Source: Microbacterium sufflavum
GTDB lineage: Bacteria > Actinomycetota > Actinomycetes > Actinomycetales > Microbacteriaceae
Direction: 5' to 3'
Assembly: GCF_023091155.1 (NCBI RefSeq)
Contig: NZ_JAHWXK010000001.1
Coordinates: 930,001-994,000, forward strand
Length of the DNA stretch: 64,000 nucleotides
A program made the translations under genes and the position numbers. Shown piece by piece: positions 43,388-52,345 of this stretch; positions within the stretch are counted from its first letter, which is position 1; each line of letters starts with the position of its first letter. Under the pieces are notes generated by a model. That model had not been told where the DNA came from, made no database searches, and saw only the letters and a list, made by a program, of their open reading frames with translations.

Positions 43388-43701
43388 CGTGAGCAGCCGA
43401 CCCGCCGCAGCTCAAGCTATGACGCGCATTCGAACCTGTCTGTCCGCCGTTCGGGGGACTCGGCTTCAGGAGAGGCTGACGCCGCAGAGAGTTCCCCGTC
43501 AAACCGCAGGAGCTCGTCGATGCAGGCTCAGCAGTATTCCGGCACTAAGCACGAACTCGATGCCCGGAAGGCCGGGCCGATACGCGGCCGCGGTACTCGA
43601 CCCGTCCTCTTTCGGAGTCACGCCCTCCGCCATCCGAGGAGGGCGGCAAGACCGATCGTCCAGGAGACAGCCGACGCGACCGACCCGCCTGTACCGCCCA
43701 C
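43388..43701. other. Gene-free 314-bp stretch
   Basis: No complete gene found. The minus-strand frame over about 43500-43650 has a plausible-looking peptide (GIEFVLSAGILLSL) but only as the tail of a frame lying antisense to permease coding sequence, so it could be a decayed gene end. No clear hairpin, palindrome or mobile-element terminus is visible. It separates the lower-GC genes from the permease operon. Confidence 0.5.
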
Positions 43702-45564
43702 TCAGCGGCGGCGGCGCTGCACGGCGAGGGTCACGGTGGCGGAATCGGCGGGGGCGGGTGCGGCGGCGGCGAGGTCGGGGAGACCGGCGGCGACGGTCTT
43801 GCGGGTGCGGCCGATCGCTCGGCGCGACAGCGCCCACTGCAGGCCGTAGCCGATCGCGAACACCATGAGGGTGAAGATCAGCGCCATCGCCGCGCCCTGA
43901 TCGGGTGCGTAGAGCTGCGCGGACCGCGGGTTGATCATGGCGTAGATGTACATCGACAGCGGACGAGACGACGGGGTCGCCAGGAACGCCGGCAGCGTGA
44001 ACTCGTTCGTGCCGAGGATGAACATCTGGATCCACACGGCCATCACGGTCGGCATCAGCAGCGGCGCGATGATGCGGCGGAACCCCTGGAACCTGCTGGC
44101 CCCGCTGGTGAGCGCCGCCTCCTCCAGCTCGGGCCTGATCTGCAGCGTCGCACTGTACGACGAGCGGTACGCGATCGACACCCGGTACGAGTAGGCGATC
44201 ACGAGCGCGAACAGCGTCCCGGCGAGCGGGATGTAGGGATTCAGCACCATGAAGGTGAGGAACATCGCGAAGCCGGCGATGGTCGCGGGGATCGCGACCG
44301 ACGACGACGCGAACAGGTCGAGCGCCTTCACCCACCCGGTCTTCTTGCTGCGGGCGATGCCGTACGCGAGCACGGTCGCGAAGACCACCGCGATCGTGGC
44401 GCTCCCGCCCGCGATGAGCACCGTGCGCCCGAGCGACACCCAGAACTCGGAGTCGGCGAGCACCACCCCGAACGCCCCGAAGTCGGTGCGGCTCAGCATC
44501 GCGTCGATCGAGAACGCCACCGGATAGGGGGTGATCGCCGCCCACAGCAGCGCGAGCAGCGGCAGCACCGCGGTCAGCAGCACGAACACGGCCACCAGCA
44601 CCATGACCGGGATCTTCCACGGCCCCATCCGCATGGTCGACGGCCGGAAGCCCTTGCCCGAGACGGAGGCGCGGCGCTCCGCGTTCCTGGTCGCCCTCAG
44701 GTACACCGCGAACGCGATCGTGGTGATCACCAGGAACACCAGGCCCCACGCGGCGGCGAGGCCGTACTGCGGCAGCTCCCCCGCGTTCGAGCTGATCAGC
44801 GTCCACAGCTTCAGGGCGAAGATGCTGCGCCCCGACTCCTGGCCGAACAGCAGCGGCACCTCCAGGCTGCCGAGGCCGAGGATGAACGTCAGCACCGTGA
44901 CCCCGAGCAGCCCCGGCCACAGCATCGGCAGCGTCACCCGCCGCAGGGTCTGCGGCCATGACGCGCCCGACACCCGCGCCGACTCCTCGAGCGACCCGTC
45001 CATGTTCGTCAGGATCGGCACGATCATCAGGTACGGGAAGGTCACGTTGGTGAGCGCCTGGATGACGATCATCGTCGGGAACGCATACGGGTCGATCGGC
45101 ACGTCGCTCGCGAACGGCAGCAGCCGCAGCAGCTGGTTCAGCACACCCGACTCGGGCGACAGCATCAGCAGATACGCCTGCGCCTTCACGATCGGCGGGA
45201 TGATGTACGGCACGATCACGAGCACCGAGATGAGCCGGCGCCACGGGGCGTCGGTGCGGACGGTGACCCAGGCCAGGCCGAACGCCATCAGCAGCGTGAG
45301 CAGGGTCGAGCCGCCGACGAAGGCCCCGGTCGCGCCGAGCACGCCCCAGAAGTCCTCGCGCAGCTGCCACAGGGTAACGAAGTTCTCGACGCCCCACCGG
45401 GCGGACGAGACCCCGAAGGGCAGGAACGGACCACGGAACGCGGTGATCACCTGAACGATCAGCGGCACCGCGAGCAGGAGGAAGATGACGATCCCGGAGA
45501 CGACCATCGCGATCGTCATCGAGGTGGGACGCCGGCGTCCCGTGGTCCGTCGTGCCTGGAACAT
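43702..45564 (-). CDS. Fused two-domain ABC permease (iron/polyamine/phosphonate class)
   Basis: A 620-residue permease with two binding-protein-dependent transport domains and about twelve helices in one chain, as in Fe(III) (FbpB/SfuB) and some 2-aminoethylphosphonate systems. Each half has a coupling loop: ESARVSGASWPQTLRRVTLPML and EAALTSGASRFQGFRRIIAPLL. The C-terminus ends in an Arg-rich tail. It lies 2 bp after the binding-protein gene. Expected partners, a family-1 binding protein and a three-domain ATPase, are upstream. Confidence 0.92.
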   Translation of the reverse strand: MFQARRTTGRRRPTSMTIAMVVSGIVIFLLLAVPLIVQVITAFRGPFLPFGVSSARWGVENFVTLWQLREDFWGVLGATGAFVGGSTLLTLLMAFGLAWVTVRTDAPWRRLISVLVIVPYIIPPIVKAQAYLLMLSPESGVLNQLLRLLPFASDVPIDPYAFPTMIVIQALTNVTFPYLMIVPILTNMDGSLEESARVSGASWPQTLRRVTLPMLWPGLLGVTVLTFILGLGSLEVPLLFGQESGRSIFALKLWTLISSNAGELPQYGLAAAWGLVFLVITTIAFAVYLRATRNAERRASVSGKGFRPSTMRMGPWKIPVMVLVAVFVLLTAVLPLLALLWAAITPYPVAFSIDAMLSRTDFGAFGVVLADSEFWVSLGRTVLIAGGSATIAVVFATVLAYGIARSKKTGWVKALDLFASSSVAIPATIAGFAMFLTFMVLNPYIPLAGTLFALVIAYSYRVSIAYRSSYSATLQIRPELEEAALTSGASRFQGFRRIIAPLLMPTVMAVWIQMFILGTNEFTLPAFLATPSSRPLSMYIYAMINPRSAQLYAPDQGAAMALIFTLMVFAIGYGLQWALSRRAIGRTRKTVAAGLPDLAAAAPAPADSATVTLAVQRRRR

Positions 45565-45566
45565 GG

Positions 45567-46727
45567 TTATCCGTTCAGCGCCTTGTCGGCCGCGTTGATC
45601 ATCGCCTGCCAGTCGTCGCGGGTGTCCTGCGTCTCGGTCTCGGCACCGCTGTCGAGGCCGAGCAGAAGCGCATCGGCGTTCGTCTTCATGAGGCCCGTGG
45701 CCTCGCCGAAGGTCGCGGCGGGGAGCCCGGCGAACGGCACCTGCGTGCTGGCGAAGCGCTCGTCGGTCATGCGCAGGTGGATCCAGTCGGGGTCGAACGC
45801 GTTCCACAGGGTCCACAGCGCGGCGCCCGGCTTGTTCTTCGCATCGGAGTTGACGCCCGAGAACTGCGCCCACACCCCGGAGTGCTCGAACGGCGCCACC
45901 TGCAGCGACGGGTTCGGGTTGAACAGGGTCTGGTTGAGCGCGACCGGCACGTCTCCGCTCGACAGCGGGGCACCCTGGTCTTCGAGCAGCTTCATGGTGC
46001 CGGACGACATCAGCTCGTCGATCAGGTCGAGCATCGCGTCTTCGCCCTCGGCCATGCCGTAGCCCGCGAAGACCACCGCGTTGTAGCCGGCGACCGACAC
46101 CTTGCCGGTGTACTCGGGGGCGAGCAGGCCGTCGAGCGACGCCGGGACCTCCGCGATCTTGTCGGTGTTGTACTGCAGCAGCGACCCGTTGATGCTGTCG
46201 GGCATGAGCTCGGGGGCACCGAGGGTGAGGTACTCCTCCGGCACGCCGAAGCTCTGCCAGTCGACCTTCTCCCAGAAGCCCTCGTCGTACATCGCGGCCA
46301 TCGAGGTGATCGAGCCGGAGACGACGTCGGTGTTGCGCGACCCGGTGGCCTTGGCCGAGATGATCGCCGACGACAGGTTGTAGGTGAGGCCCCGCGTCTC
46401 GACCTTGATGTCGGGGAAGCGCTCGTTGAACTGGGCGATCACGTCGGGCGACAGCTCGTACCAGTCCCAGATGACCAGGGTGCCGCCGTCCTCCTCCTTC
46501 GCCTGCTCGTAGAGGGCGTCGAGCTGCTTGTCGATCTCGGGCCAGTAGTCGTCGTAGAAGTTCTCGCAGCGCGTGATGGCTCCGACGTCGACCGCGTCGC
46601 ACGTGGCCGCGGCGGCGTCGCCCTTCAGCGAGCTCTCGCCGTCGCCCGCCTCGGCCTGCGTGCCGCAGCCGCTCAGGGCGAGTGCGACGACCGCCGCTCC
46701 GGCGACGGCTCCCAGTGTTCTCTTCAT
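45567..46727 (-). CDS. ABC transporter substrate-binding lipoprotein (family 1)
   Basis: A 386-residue lipoprotein with lipobox LSGC at about residue 21. The fold is that of iron/polyamine/phosphonate binding proteins: TLVIWDWYELSPDVIAQFNERFPDIKVE, LLQYNTDKIAEVPASLDGLLAPEYTGKVSV, DVPVALNQTLFNPN. There is an unusual acidic N-terminal insertion with two cysteines (TCDAVDVGAITRCENFYDDYWP). No tyrosine iron ligands are apparent, so an organic cargo is more likely than Fe(III). Confidence 0.9.
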   Translation of the reverse strand: MKRTLGAVAGAAVVALALSGCGTQAEAGDGESSLKGDAAAATCDAVDVGAITRCENFYDDYWPEIDKQLDALYEQAKEEDGGTLVIWDWYELSPDVIAQFNERFPDIKVETRGLTYNLSSAIISAKATGSRNTDVVSGSITSMAAMYDEGFWEKVDWQSFGVPEEYLTLGAPELMPDSINGSLLQYNTDKIAEVPASLDGLLAPEYTGKVSVAGYNAVVFAGYGMAEGEDAMLDLIDELMSSGTMKLLEDQGAPLSSGDVPVALNQTLFNPNPSLQVAPFEHSGVWAQFSGVNSDAKNKPGAALWTLWNAFDPDWIHLRMTDERFASTQVPFAGLPAATFGEATGLMKTNADALLLGLDSGAETETQDTRDDWQAMINAADKALNG

Positions 46728-46784
46728 GATCCGAATGTCCTCTCTGACATCAGGTGCGTGATCTCGGGTGTGGTGCGGGTTGCG

Positions 46785-47909
46785 TCATGCGGCCAGCACG
46801 CGGCAGGCGTGCGGGACCAGTTCGAGGAAGACCCTGCCGCCCTCGGGGGGTGTCGCCAGCGGAGCTCCGCGGCCGACGATCGTGCCGACCGTCTCGCCAC
46901 CGGCGAGCACCTCGGCCTCGTACTCGACGATCTCGCCGAGGAACTCCACCCGCACGATGCGCACGGGGACGACGTTGGGGCGCTCGACCGCGGTCTCGTG
47001 CCAGCGCACGGCCTCGGGCCGCAGCGTCAGCGTGACCTCGTCGCCCGCCGTGACCCCGTCGGGGACGGGCGTGTGCAGCCGGGTGCCGAGTGCCTCGACC
47101 ACCGCGTCACCGCTGCCGTCGCGGTCGACCACACGGGCGGGCACCATGTTCACGCGGCCCACGAAGTCCGCCACGAAGCGGTCGGCCGGCTGGTCGTAGA
47201 GCTCGCGCGGGGCGGCCTCCTGCACGATGCGGCCGCCGTTCATCACGGCCACCCGGTCGGACATCGACAGCGCCTCGGACTGGTCGTGGGTGACGTAGAG
47301 GGCGCTGATGCCGAGGCTGCGCTGCAGGCTGCGCAGCTCGTTGCGCATGGTGTCGCGCAGCTTCGCGTCGAGGTTGGACAGCGGCTCGTCCAGCAGCAGC
47401 AGCCGCGGACGGTGCGCGAGCGCGCGGGCGAGCGCGAGTCGCTGCTGCTGCCCGCCCGACAGCGCGGTGGCGGGGCGCTGCGCGAGGTGGTCGAGCTGCA
47501 CGAGTTCCAGTGCCTCCATCGCGCGCTTCTTCGCCTCCTGCTTCGGCAGCCGGGAGCCGGCGACCTGGAGGGGGAAGATCGCGTTGGCGAACACGGTCAT
47601 ATGCGGCCAGATGGCGTAGTTCTGGAAGACCATGCCGATGTCGCGCTTGTCGGGCGACACGTGCTGGGTGCCGGTGGACAGCACGCCCCCGTCGAGCGAG
47701 ATGACTCCGCCGTTGCTGCGCTCGAGCCCGGCGACGCAGCGCAGGGTCGTGGTCTTGCCGCAGCCCGACGGCCCGAGGAGGGAGTAGAACGTGCCGGGCT
47801 CGATCGTGAACGTGACGTCTTTCACGACGGGGACGGCGGCGCCGTCGAGCTCGTAGTCCTTCTTCAGGGCGTCGACGACGAGTCGTCCGCCCCCGGCGTT
47901 CGCGGTCAT
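46785..47909 (-). CDS. ABC transporter ATPase with TOBE-like C-terminus
   Basis: A 374-residue PotA/FbpC-type ATPase: Walker [11 protein letters not shown]-loop VFQNYAIWPH, signature LSGGQQQR, Walker B LLLLDEPLSNLD, switch His in YVTHD, and a C-terminal TOBE-like domain (GDEVTLTLRPEAV). ATG 47909 is chosen over more upstream starts because GAGAGGA is well placed and a GntR-type operator at 47937-47949 would otherwise be inside the gene. First gene of the ATPase-binding protein-permease operon. Confidence 0.92.
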   Translation of the reverse strand: MTANAGGGRLVVDALKKDYELDGAAVPVVKDVTFTIEPGTFYSLLGPSGCGKTTTLRCVAGLERSNGGVISLDGGVLSTGTQHVSPDKRDIGMVFQNYAIWPHMTVFANAIFPLQVAGSRLPKQEAKKRAMEALELVQLDHLAQRPATALSGGQQQRLALARALAHRPRLLLLDEPLSNLDAKLRDTMRNELRSLQRSLGISALYVTHDQSEALSMSDRVAVMNGGRIVQEAAPRELYDQPADRFVADFVGRVNMVPARVVDRDGSGDAVVEALGTRLHTPVPDGVTAGDEVTLTLRPEAVRWHETAVERPNVVPVRIVRVEFLGEIVEYEAEVLAGGETVGTIVGRGAPLATPPEGGRVFLELVPHACRVLAA

Positions 47910-47936
47910 CGGCGTCCTCTCTCGGGCGTCTGTTCT

Positions 47937-47949
47937 GGATTCTGGATCC
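47937..47949. promoter_or_regulatory. GntR-type operator 6 (iron/polyamine-type importer)
   Basis: GGATTC-T-GGATCC fits the 13-bp consensus. It lies between the MFS gene and the ATPase start, 28 bp before the latter, so the importer operon probably shares the same regulator. Promoter hexamers are not clear here. Confidence 0.68.
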
Positions 47950-47965
47950 ACAATCGTCGCTGCCA

Positions 47966-49456
47966 TCATCGTCCCTCTCCCGTCGTCGCCGCCACCGGCT
48001 GCGGGGCGGCGGGTGCACCCCACGGCCGCGGCCTCACGAAGAACAGCACCACGAGCGCGCACACCCCGAAGGCCACGGCCGACAGCAGCAGCGACTGCGA
48101 CATCGCCCGCGCCAGCCCCGCGCCGTCCTCGTCAGACAGCACACTGCCGGGGTGGATCGCACCGGGCACGAACCCGCGGATCTGCGCCGCCAGGGTCACG
48201 TTCATCAGCACGGCCAGCAGGGCGGAACCGATGACGGAGCCCATCTGCCGCGTCGTCGAGTAGACCCCGGAGCCCGCCCCGGCCTGCGTGTGCGGCAGGT
48301 TGCGCGTGGCGGTCGAGGCCAGCGGCCCGAACATGCCAGACACCCCGACCCCGAGCAGCGCCGACGGCAGCAGCAGCAGCCAGAACGGCGCATCGAGCGT
48401 CATGGTCGCGGCGTACCAGGCCATCGCGACCGCCGAGATCGTGAACGCGGCGAAGGTCACCCAGCGCGGTCCGACCCGGTCGCTGAGCTTTCCGACGAAC
48501 GGCCCGAGCACCCCGGACACCACCGCCATCGGCGCGAGCATGAGGGCCGCGAGCGTGGGGTCGAGGCCCCGGGCGACCTGGAAGTAGAAGGCGAGCGGCA
48601 CGGGCATCGCGGTGATGCCGACCCCCACCAGGAAGATCGTGGCGTTCGCGACGGAGAAGTTGCGGTCGCGGAACAGGGCCAGCGGCATGAGCGGCTCGGC
48701 GCGGCTGACGCGCTGCCACACCACGAACAGCACCAGCAGCACGACGCCCGCGGCGATCAGCCCCCACACCGTGACCGGACCGGCGATCACACCCCAGTCG
48801 TACACCTCCCCCTCCTGGAGTCCGAAGACCAGGAGGAAGAGCCCGGCACCCGAGAGGATCACGCCGAGCAGGTCGAACCGATGGGGGTGGCCGTCCAGAT
48901 CCGGCACCAGCCGCCACGCGACGACGAACGCCACCACGCCGACCGGGACGTTCACGAAGAAGATCCACTCCCAGCCGACCGTGTCGGTGAGCACGCCGCC
49001 CAGGATCGGCCCGACGAGCGTCGCGAGGCCGCCCACGGCACCCCACGCCCCCATCGCCTGGCCCCGGCCGCGCGGCGGGAAGACGCGGGCGATGATCGCC
49101 ATCGTCTGCGGCGTCATCAGCGCGGCGCCGAAGCCCTGCACGGCCCGCGCCGCGATCAGCATCTCGATGCTGCCGGACAGGCCGCACGCGAGGGAGGCGA
49201 GGGTGAACAGCACGAGTCCCGCGAGGTACACCCGCTTGGGGCCGAACCGATCGCCGAGGCGGCCCGTGATCAGCAGCGGCACCGCGTAGGCGAGCAGGTA
49301 CGCGCTGGTCACCCAGATCACCGTCGTGAGGTCGGCGTCGAACGCCGCGAGGATGACCGGGTTGGCGATCGCCACGATCGTCGTGTCCACGAGGATCATG
49401 AAGAAGCCGATGCACAGGGCCCACAGGGCGGGCCACGGCCGGACTGTCTGCGTCAT
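47966..49456 (-). CDS. MFS transporter, DHA2 (14-helix EmrB/QacA) family
   Basis: A 496-residue proton antiporter with 14 predicted helices. Motif A is GRLGDRFGPKRVYLAG, and motif C is in ILGGVLTDTVGWEWIFFVNVPVG, both hallmarks of DHA2 drug-efflux proteins. The first helix carries DTTIVAIANPVI, typical of this group. Upstream is the LVIVD-protein gene; a hairpin at 49501-49534 separates them. Export of the substrate or a toxic intermediate is possible. Confidence 0.93.
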   Translation of the reverse strand: MTQTVRPWPALWALCIGFFMILVDTTIVAIANPVILAAFDADLTTVIWVTSAYLLAYAVPLLITGRLGDRFGPKRVYLAGLVLFTLASLACGLSGSIEMLIAARAVQGFGAALMTPQTMAIIARVFPPRGRGQAMGAWGAVGGLATLVGPILGGVLTDTVGWEWIFFVNVPVGVVAFVVAWRLVPDLDGHPHRFDLLGVILSGAGLFLLVFGLQEGEVYDWGVIAGPVTVWGLIAAGVVLLVLFVVWQRVSRAEPLMPLALFRDRNFSVANATIFLVGVGITAMPVPLAFYFQVARGLDPTLAALMLAPMAVVSGVLGPFVGKLSDRVGPRWVTFAAFTISAVAMAWYAATMTLDAPFWLLLLPSALLGVGVSGMFGPLASTATRNLPHTQAGAGSGVYSTTRQMGSVIGSALLAVLMNVTLAAQIRGFVPGAIHPGSVLSDEDGAGLARAMSQSLLLSAVAFGVCALVVLFFVRPRPWGAPAAPQPVAATTGEGR

Positions 49457-49500
49457 GAGCTGCTTTCGGGTGGGGCGTCACGGGGGGCGGGTGGTCCGGG

Positions 49501-49534
49501 GTCCGTCCTGTTCGCCCCCGAGTGCAGGACGGAC
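49501..49534 (-). terminator. Hairpin between LVIVD-protein and MFS genes
   Basis: A 10-bp perfect stem GTCCGTCCTG (49501-49510)/CAGGACGGAC (49525-49534) with a 14-nt loop, just after the LVIVD-protein stop at 49557. There is no T-run, so it may attenuate rather than fully stop transcription. Confidence 0.5.
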
Positions 49535-49556
49535 GCCGGAGTTCCGGGGGCCGGGG

Positions 49557-51170
49557 TCAGCCGTCGGCGGAGGGGATCCCGGTGACGGGCTCCCCCAGCA
49601 GCGGCGTCGACACGGCGTAGATGCCGTGGTTCGCGAACAGCCAGATGAGGTTGCGGTCCCACTCGACGAAGATGCCGTGCACGGGTGCGGCGAGATCGTC
49701 GTCGTCCTTCAGTCCCATCGGCGGCACGAAGTAGGCGCCCACCTTGGGGTCCTCGGGGTCGCGCACGTCGAAGATCTGCAGACCGGCGGCGTAGAACGCG
49801 TACGGGATGACCCCGCCGTGCGGCGTGCCGGTGTTGGTGAAGTAGCCGGAGCGCTTGGGGCCGAACGAGCCGCGGCGCTGCGCCCAGTCGGTGAAGGCCG
49901 CCTCCGCGGGCGGCGTGGGCCGGGGCAGCGTGCGCACGACCCGCGGGTTCGTCGGGTCGCTCACGTCGATCTGGTAGATCTCCTTGGCGGGCTCGTAGCA
50001 GTCGGTGTTCATCGGATAGCCGGAGACGTAGACGTACCCGGTCTCCTCGACCTGGGTGGTGTCGACGTTGTCGCCCTCGGTGCCGGCGACGCTCGTCGGC
50101 AGCGGGCACCAGCCCACGTGGTGGATGTCCGTCGGGTCGGAGACGTCGAGCACGAAGAAGCCCTGGCCGCCCTGCGCCGCGTAGCCGTATTTCCAGCCCG
50201 ACTCGACCGAGCGGGGCAGGAACACGCCCATGCGCGAGCCGAACCAGGAGGTCTTGTTGTTCCAGCGGTCGTTGTCGGCCAGGTACGGGGAGTCGTCCTC
50301 CTCGCCGGCACGCGAGCCGGGCACCCACCAGGTCGACAGCAGCTCGGGCTTCGCGGGGTCGGACACGTCGTAGGCCGCGTGGCCCGCGGTCCACAGCGTG
50401 GTGCGGTACGGCTGGTTGGTGAAGGTGTTGTCGGGCGCGGTGGCCACGAACAGGTACTTGTCGCCGTAGTACACCGGGAGGTCGAGCACGCCGTTGCCCT
50501 CCTGGATCTCGCCGGGCGAGTGGTTCGGGTCGGTCGACACCTCGGTGAGCAGCGTCCACTCGCGCGGGCTCGGGCCGTCCATCCGCCAGGTGCGGAAGCC
50601 CCGCAGGCCCTCCCACTCCTTCAGCTGCCCCTCGACCGTGTCGTCGAGCCACTTGTTGGCGACGCGCCCCTGGAGGAAGTACCGCGGGGTCTCGCTCGCC
50701 TGGATCGCGATGTACGCGCCGAGCTCCTGGTTCCACTGCACGGTGGTCGCGCCGAACTGCGGGCGGGGGTCACCCCAGCCCCACTGCTCCTCGTCGACGA
50801 TCGTGAGGTCGCGCGGGTCGGTGATGTCGTACAGCTTCCAGTGGTTGCCGCCGCCGTAGTGCAGCATCAGCCGCCGCCCGTCCCAGTCGTAGATGCACTG
50901 CCACGAGTGGCTCGTGTTCACCACGATCGGGTAGAACGCCTCAGCCTTCGCGTTGAGCGTGTAGGTCTCCGGGTCGCGGTAGTCGAGCTGGCCTGGCCAG
51001 TCGACGAACACGTCGCGCGGGACGGAGGGGGTGTGGACGGGCGGCAGGAACGTGCCGTCGGGCTGCATGCCCCACGTGGAGGGATCGGGATCGGCCGGTT
51101 CTCCGGCGACGCGCTCGAAGTCCTCCGGACGGTACTTCTTCGCATCGGGCACGTAGGGAGAGCCGGCCAT
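49557..51170 (-). CDS. LVIVD-repeat beta-propeller-like protein
   Basis: A 537-residue protein without signal peptide. Repeats of the LVIVD type occur through the length: GNHWKLYDITDPRDLTIVDEE, AAYDVSDPAKPELLSTWWV, FFVLDVSDPTDIHHVGW, IYQIDVSDPTNPRVV and LQIFDVRDPEDPKVGAYF. These make beta-propellers of unknown function, sometimes linked to ligand or metal binding. ATG 51170 has GGAGG four bases before it; an upstream in-frame GTG (51206) is less likely. The neighbours (MFS downstream, LysR upstream) do not reveal its role. Confidence 0.8.
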   Translation of the reverse strand: MAGSPYVPDAKKYRPEDFERVAGEPADPDPSTWGMQPDGTFLPPVHTPSVPRDVFVDWPGQLDYRDPETYTLNAKAEAFYPIVVNTSHSWQCIYDWDGRRLMLHYGGGNHWKLYDITDPRDLTIVDEEQWGWGDPRPQFGATTVQWNQELGAYIAIQASETPRYFLQGRVANKWLDDTVEGQLKEWEGLRGFRTWRMDGPSPREWTLLTEVSTDPNHSPGEIQEGNGVLDLPVYYGDKYLFVATAPDNTFTNQPYRTTLWTAGHAAYDVSDPAKPELLSTWWVPGSRAGEEDDSPYLADNDRWNNKTSWFGSRMGVFLPRSVESGWKYGYAAQGGQGFFVLDVSDPTDIHHVGWCPLPTSVAGTEGDNVDTTQVEETGYVYVSGYPMNTDCYEPAKEIYQIDVSDPTNPRVVRTLPRPTPPAEAAFTDWAQRRGSFGPKRSGYFTNTGTPHGGVIPYAFYAAGLQIFDVRDPEDPKVGAYFVPPMGLKDDDDLAAPVHGIFVEWDRNLIWLFANHGIYAVSTPLLGEPVTGIPSADG

Positions 51171-51293
51171 GTCGCCTCCATTGGCTGAATCGGGTGGGAT
51201 CGTCACGACGTCGTGTCGTCCCCCTCAGATTCACCCGGTGCCGCGATGCTGTCCAATATCCATACGGGTCAGAGCCATGACCATCGGGGCATA

Positions 51294-52262
51294 TCAGCCG
51301 AGCGGTCGCGGCTCCCCCTCCGTGTACTCGCTTTCCAGGGCCGCGAGCCGCGCGCCCTCCTCGCGCAGGTGCGTCAGCAGGGCGGTCGCGGCGGGCGAGG
51401 GCGCCCGGTCCTTGGGCAGCGTGACGCCGACCGAACGCCGGATCGAGCTGAGCGGCGTGGGCAGGATCCGCAGCTCGCGGTCGTCGACCGCGATGAACAT
51501 CGGCAGCGCCGCGATCACGTCGGTCGAGATCAGCAGCGTGCGCAGCGTCAGCATCGACGTGCACTCCACGCGGTCGGGAGGCAGGGGCAGCCCCTCGTGG
51601 AAGAACACCGCCTCCAGCTCCGCGCGCAGGGCGGTCTGGGCCACGGGGAAGATCCACGGGTAGGAGATGAGCTCCGCGAGCGAGTGCGCCTTGGCACCAC
51701 CGAGCACCGGGTGCCCGGCCCGCGCGACCAGGCGGATCGGCTCGAGGTGCAGCCGTTCCTGCTCCAGTCGCACCGGCACCGTGGGCGACAGCCGCCCCAC
51801 CGTGAGGTCGAGGTCGCCCGCGAGCAGCAGCTGCTGCAGGGTGTCGGGCGTGCCCTCGCGCACCACCACCGTGAGCCGGGGATGCTCGGCCTTCAGCCCC
51901 GCGATCGCCCGCGGCAGCAGCAGGTTCGACCCGGCCAGGTGCGTGCCGACCGTGACCGTGCCCAGCTGCCCTGACTGCAGCAGCCGCACCTCCTCCCCCG
52001 CCGCCCGCAGCTCGGCGAGCACGGACCGGGCCCGCTCGATGAACGCGTGCCCGTACGGCGTCGGTCTGACCCCGCGCGGCAGGCGCTCGAACAGTGCGAC
52101 CCCGAGCACCTCCTCCACCTCGCGCAGTCCGCGCGTGACGACGGGCTGGGTGATGTGCAGCGACTCGGCCGCGCGCACGAGTGTGCCCTCGTCGGCGATG
52201 GCGGTGATGAGGACGAGGTGCCGGATCTTGACCCGGCCGTCGAGCAGTCGATCGGTGACCAT
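51294..52262 (-). CDS. LysR-family regulator (GbpR/PcaQ-like)
   Basis: A 322-residue LysR-type regulator. The helix-turn-helix is residues about 10-70 (HLVLITAIADEGTLVRAAESLHITQPVVTRGLREVEE). The effector domain starts GTVTVGTHLAGSNLLLPRAI and ends SVGVTLPKDRAPSPAATAL, with the GbpR/PcaQ-like features linked to aromatic-acid or galactose catabolism. Divergent from the 3-hydroxyanthranilate pathway operon with an 83-bp gap, so activation of that operon by a pathway intermediate is likely. Upstream in-frame starts would run into the shared promoter. Confidence 0.92.
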   Translation of the reverse strand: MVTDRLLDGRVKIRHLVLITAIADEGTLVRAAESLHITQPVVTRGLREVEEVLGVALFERLPRGVRPTPYGHAFIERARSVLAELRAAGEEVRLLQSGQLGTVTVGTHLAGSNLLLPRAIAGLKAEHPRLTVVVREGTPDTLQQLLLAGDLDLTVGRLSPTVPVRLEQERLHLEPIRLVARAGHPVLGGAKAHSLAELISYPWIFPVAQTALRAELEAVFFHEGLPLPPDRVECTSMLTLRTLLISTDVIAALPMFIAVDDRELRILPTPLSSIRRSVGVTLPKDRAPSPAATALLTHLREEGARLAALESEYTEGEPRPLG

Positions 52263-52309
52263 GAGCGGGACTATAGCCGTGGGGGCATGGCAGTGCATCA
52301 AGAGAGTAT

Positions 52310-52339
52310 TTGTCGGCATCCCTTCGACGTTCCTAGCCT
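52310..52339 (+). promoter_or_regulatory. Promoter of the 3-hydroxyanthranilate operon
   Basis: TTGTCG (52310-52315), an 18-bp spacer and TAGCCT (52334-52339), 6 nt before ATG 52346. The start codon has no ribosome site, so a leaderless transcript is likely. No GntR-type palindrome is present, which sets this operon apart from the rest of the island. Confidence 0.5.
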
Positions 52340-52345
52340 GAGCGC

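Noticed and set aside
43499..43650. Minus-strand coding fragment in the gap after the fused permease
   Set aside because: The peptide has no start, ribosome site or recognised family and reads as the tail of an antisense frame.
52263..52345. GntR operator before the 3-hydroxyanthranilate operon
   Set aside because: No GGATNC-N-GNATCC match exists there; control by the divergent LysR is more likely.
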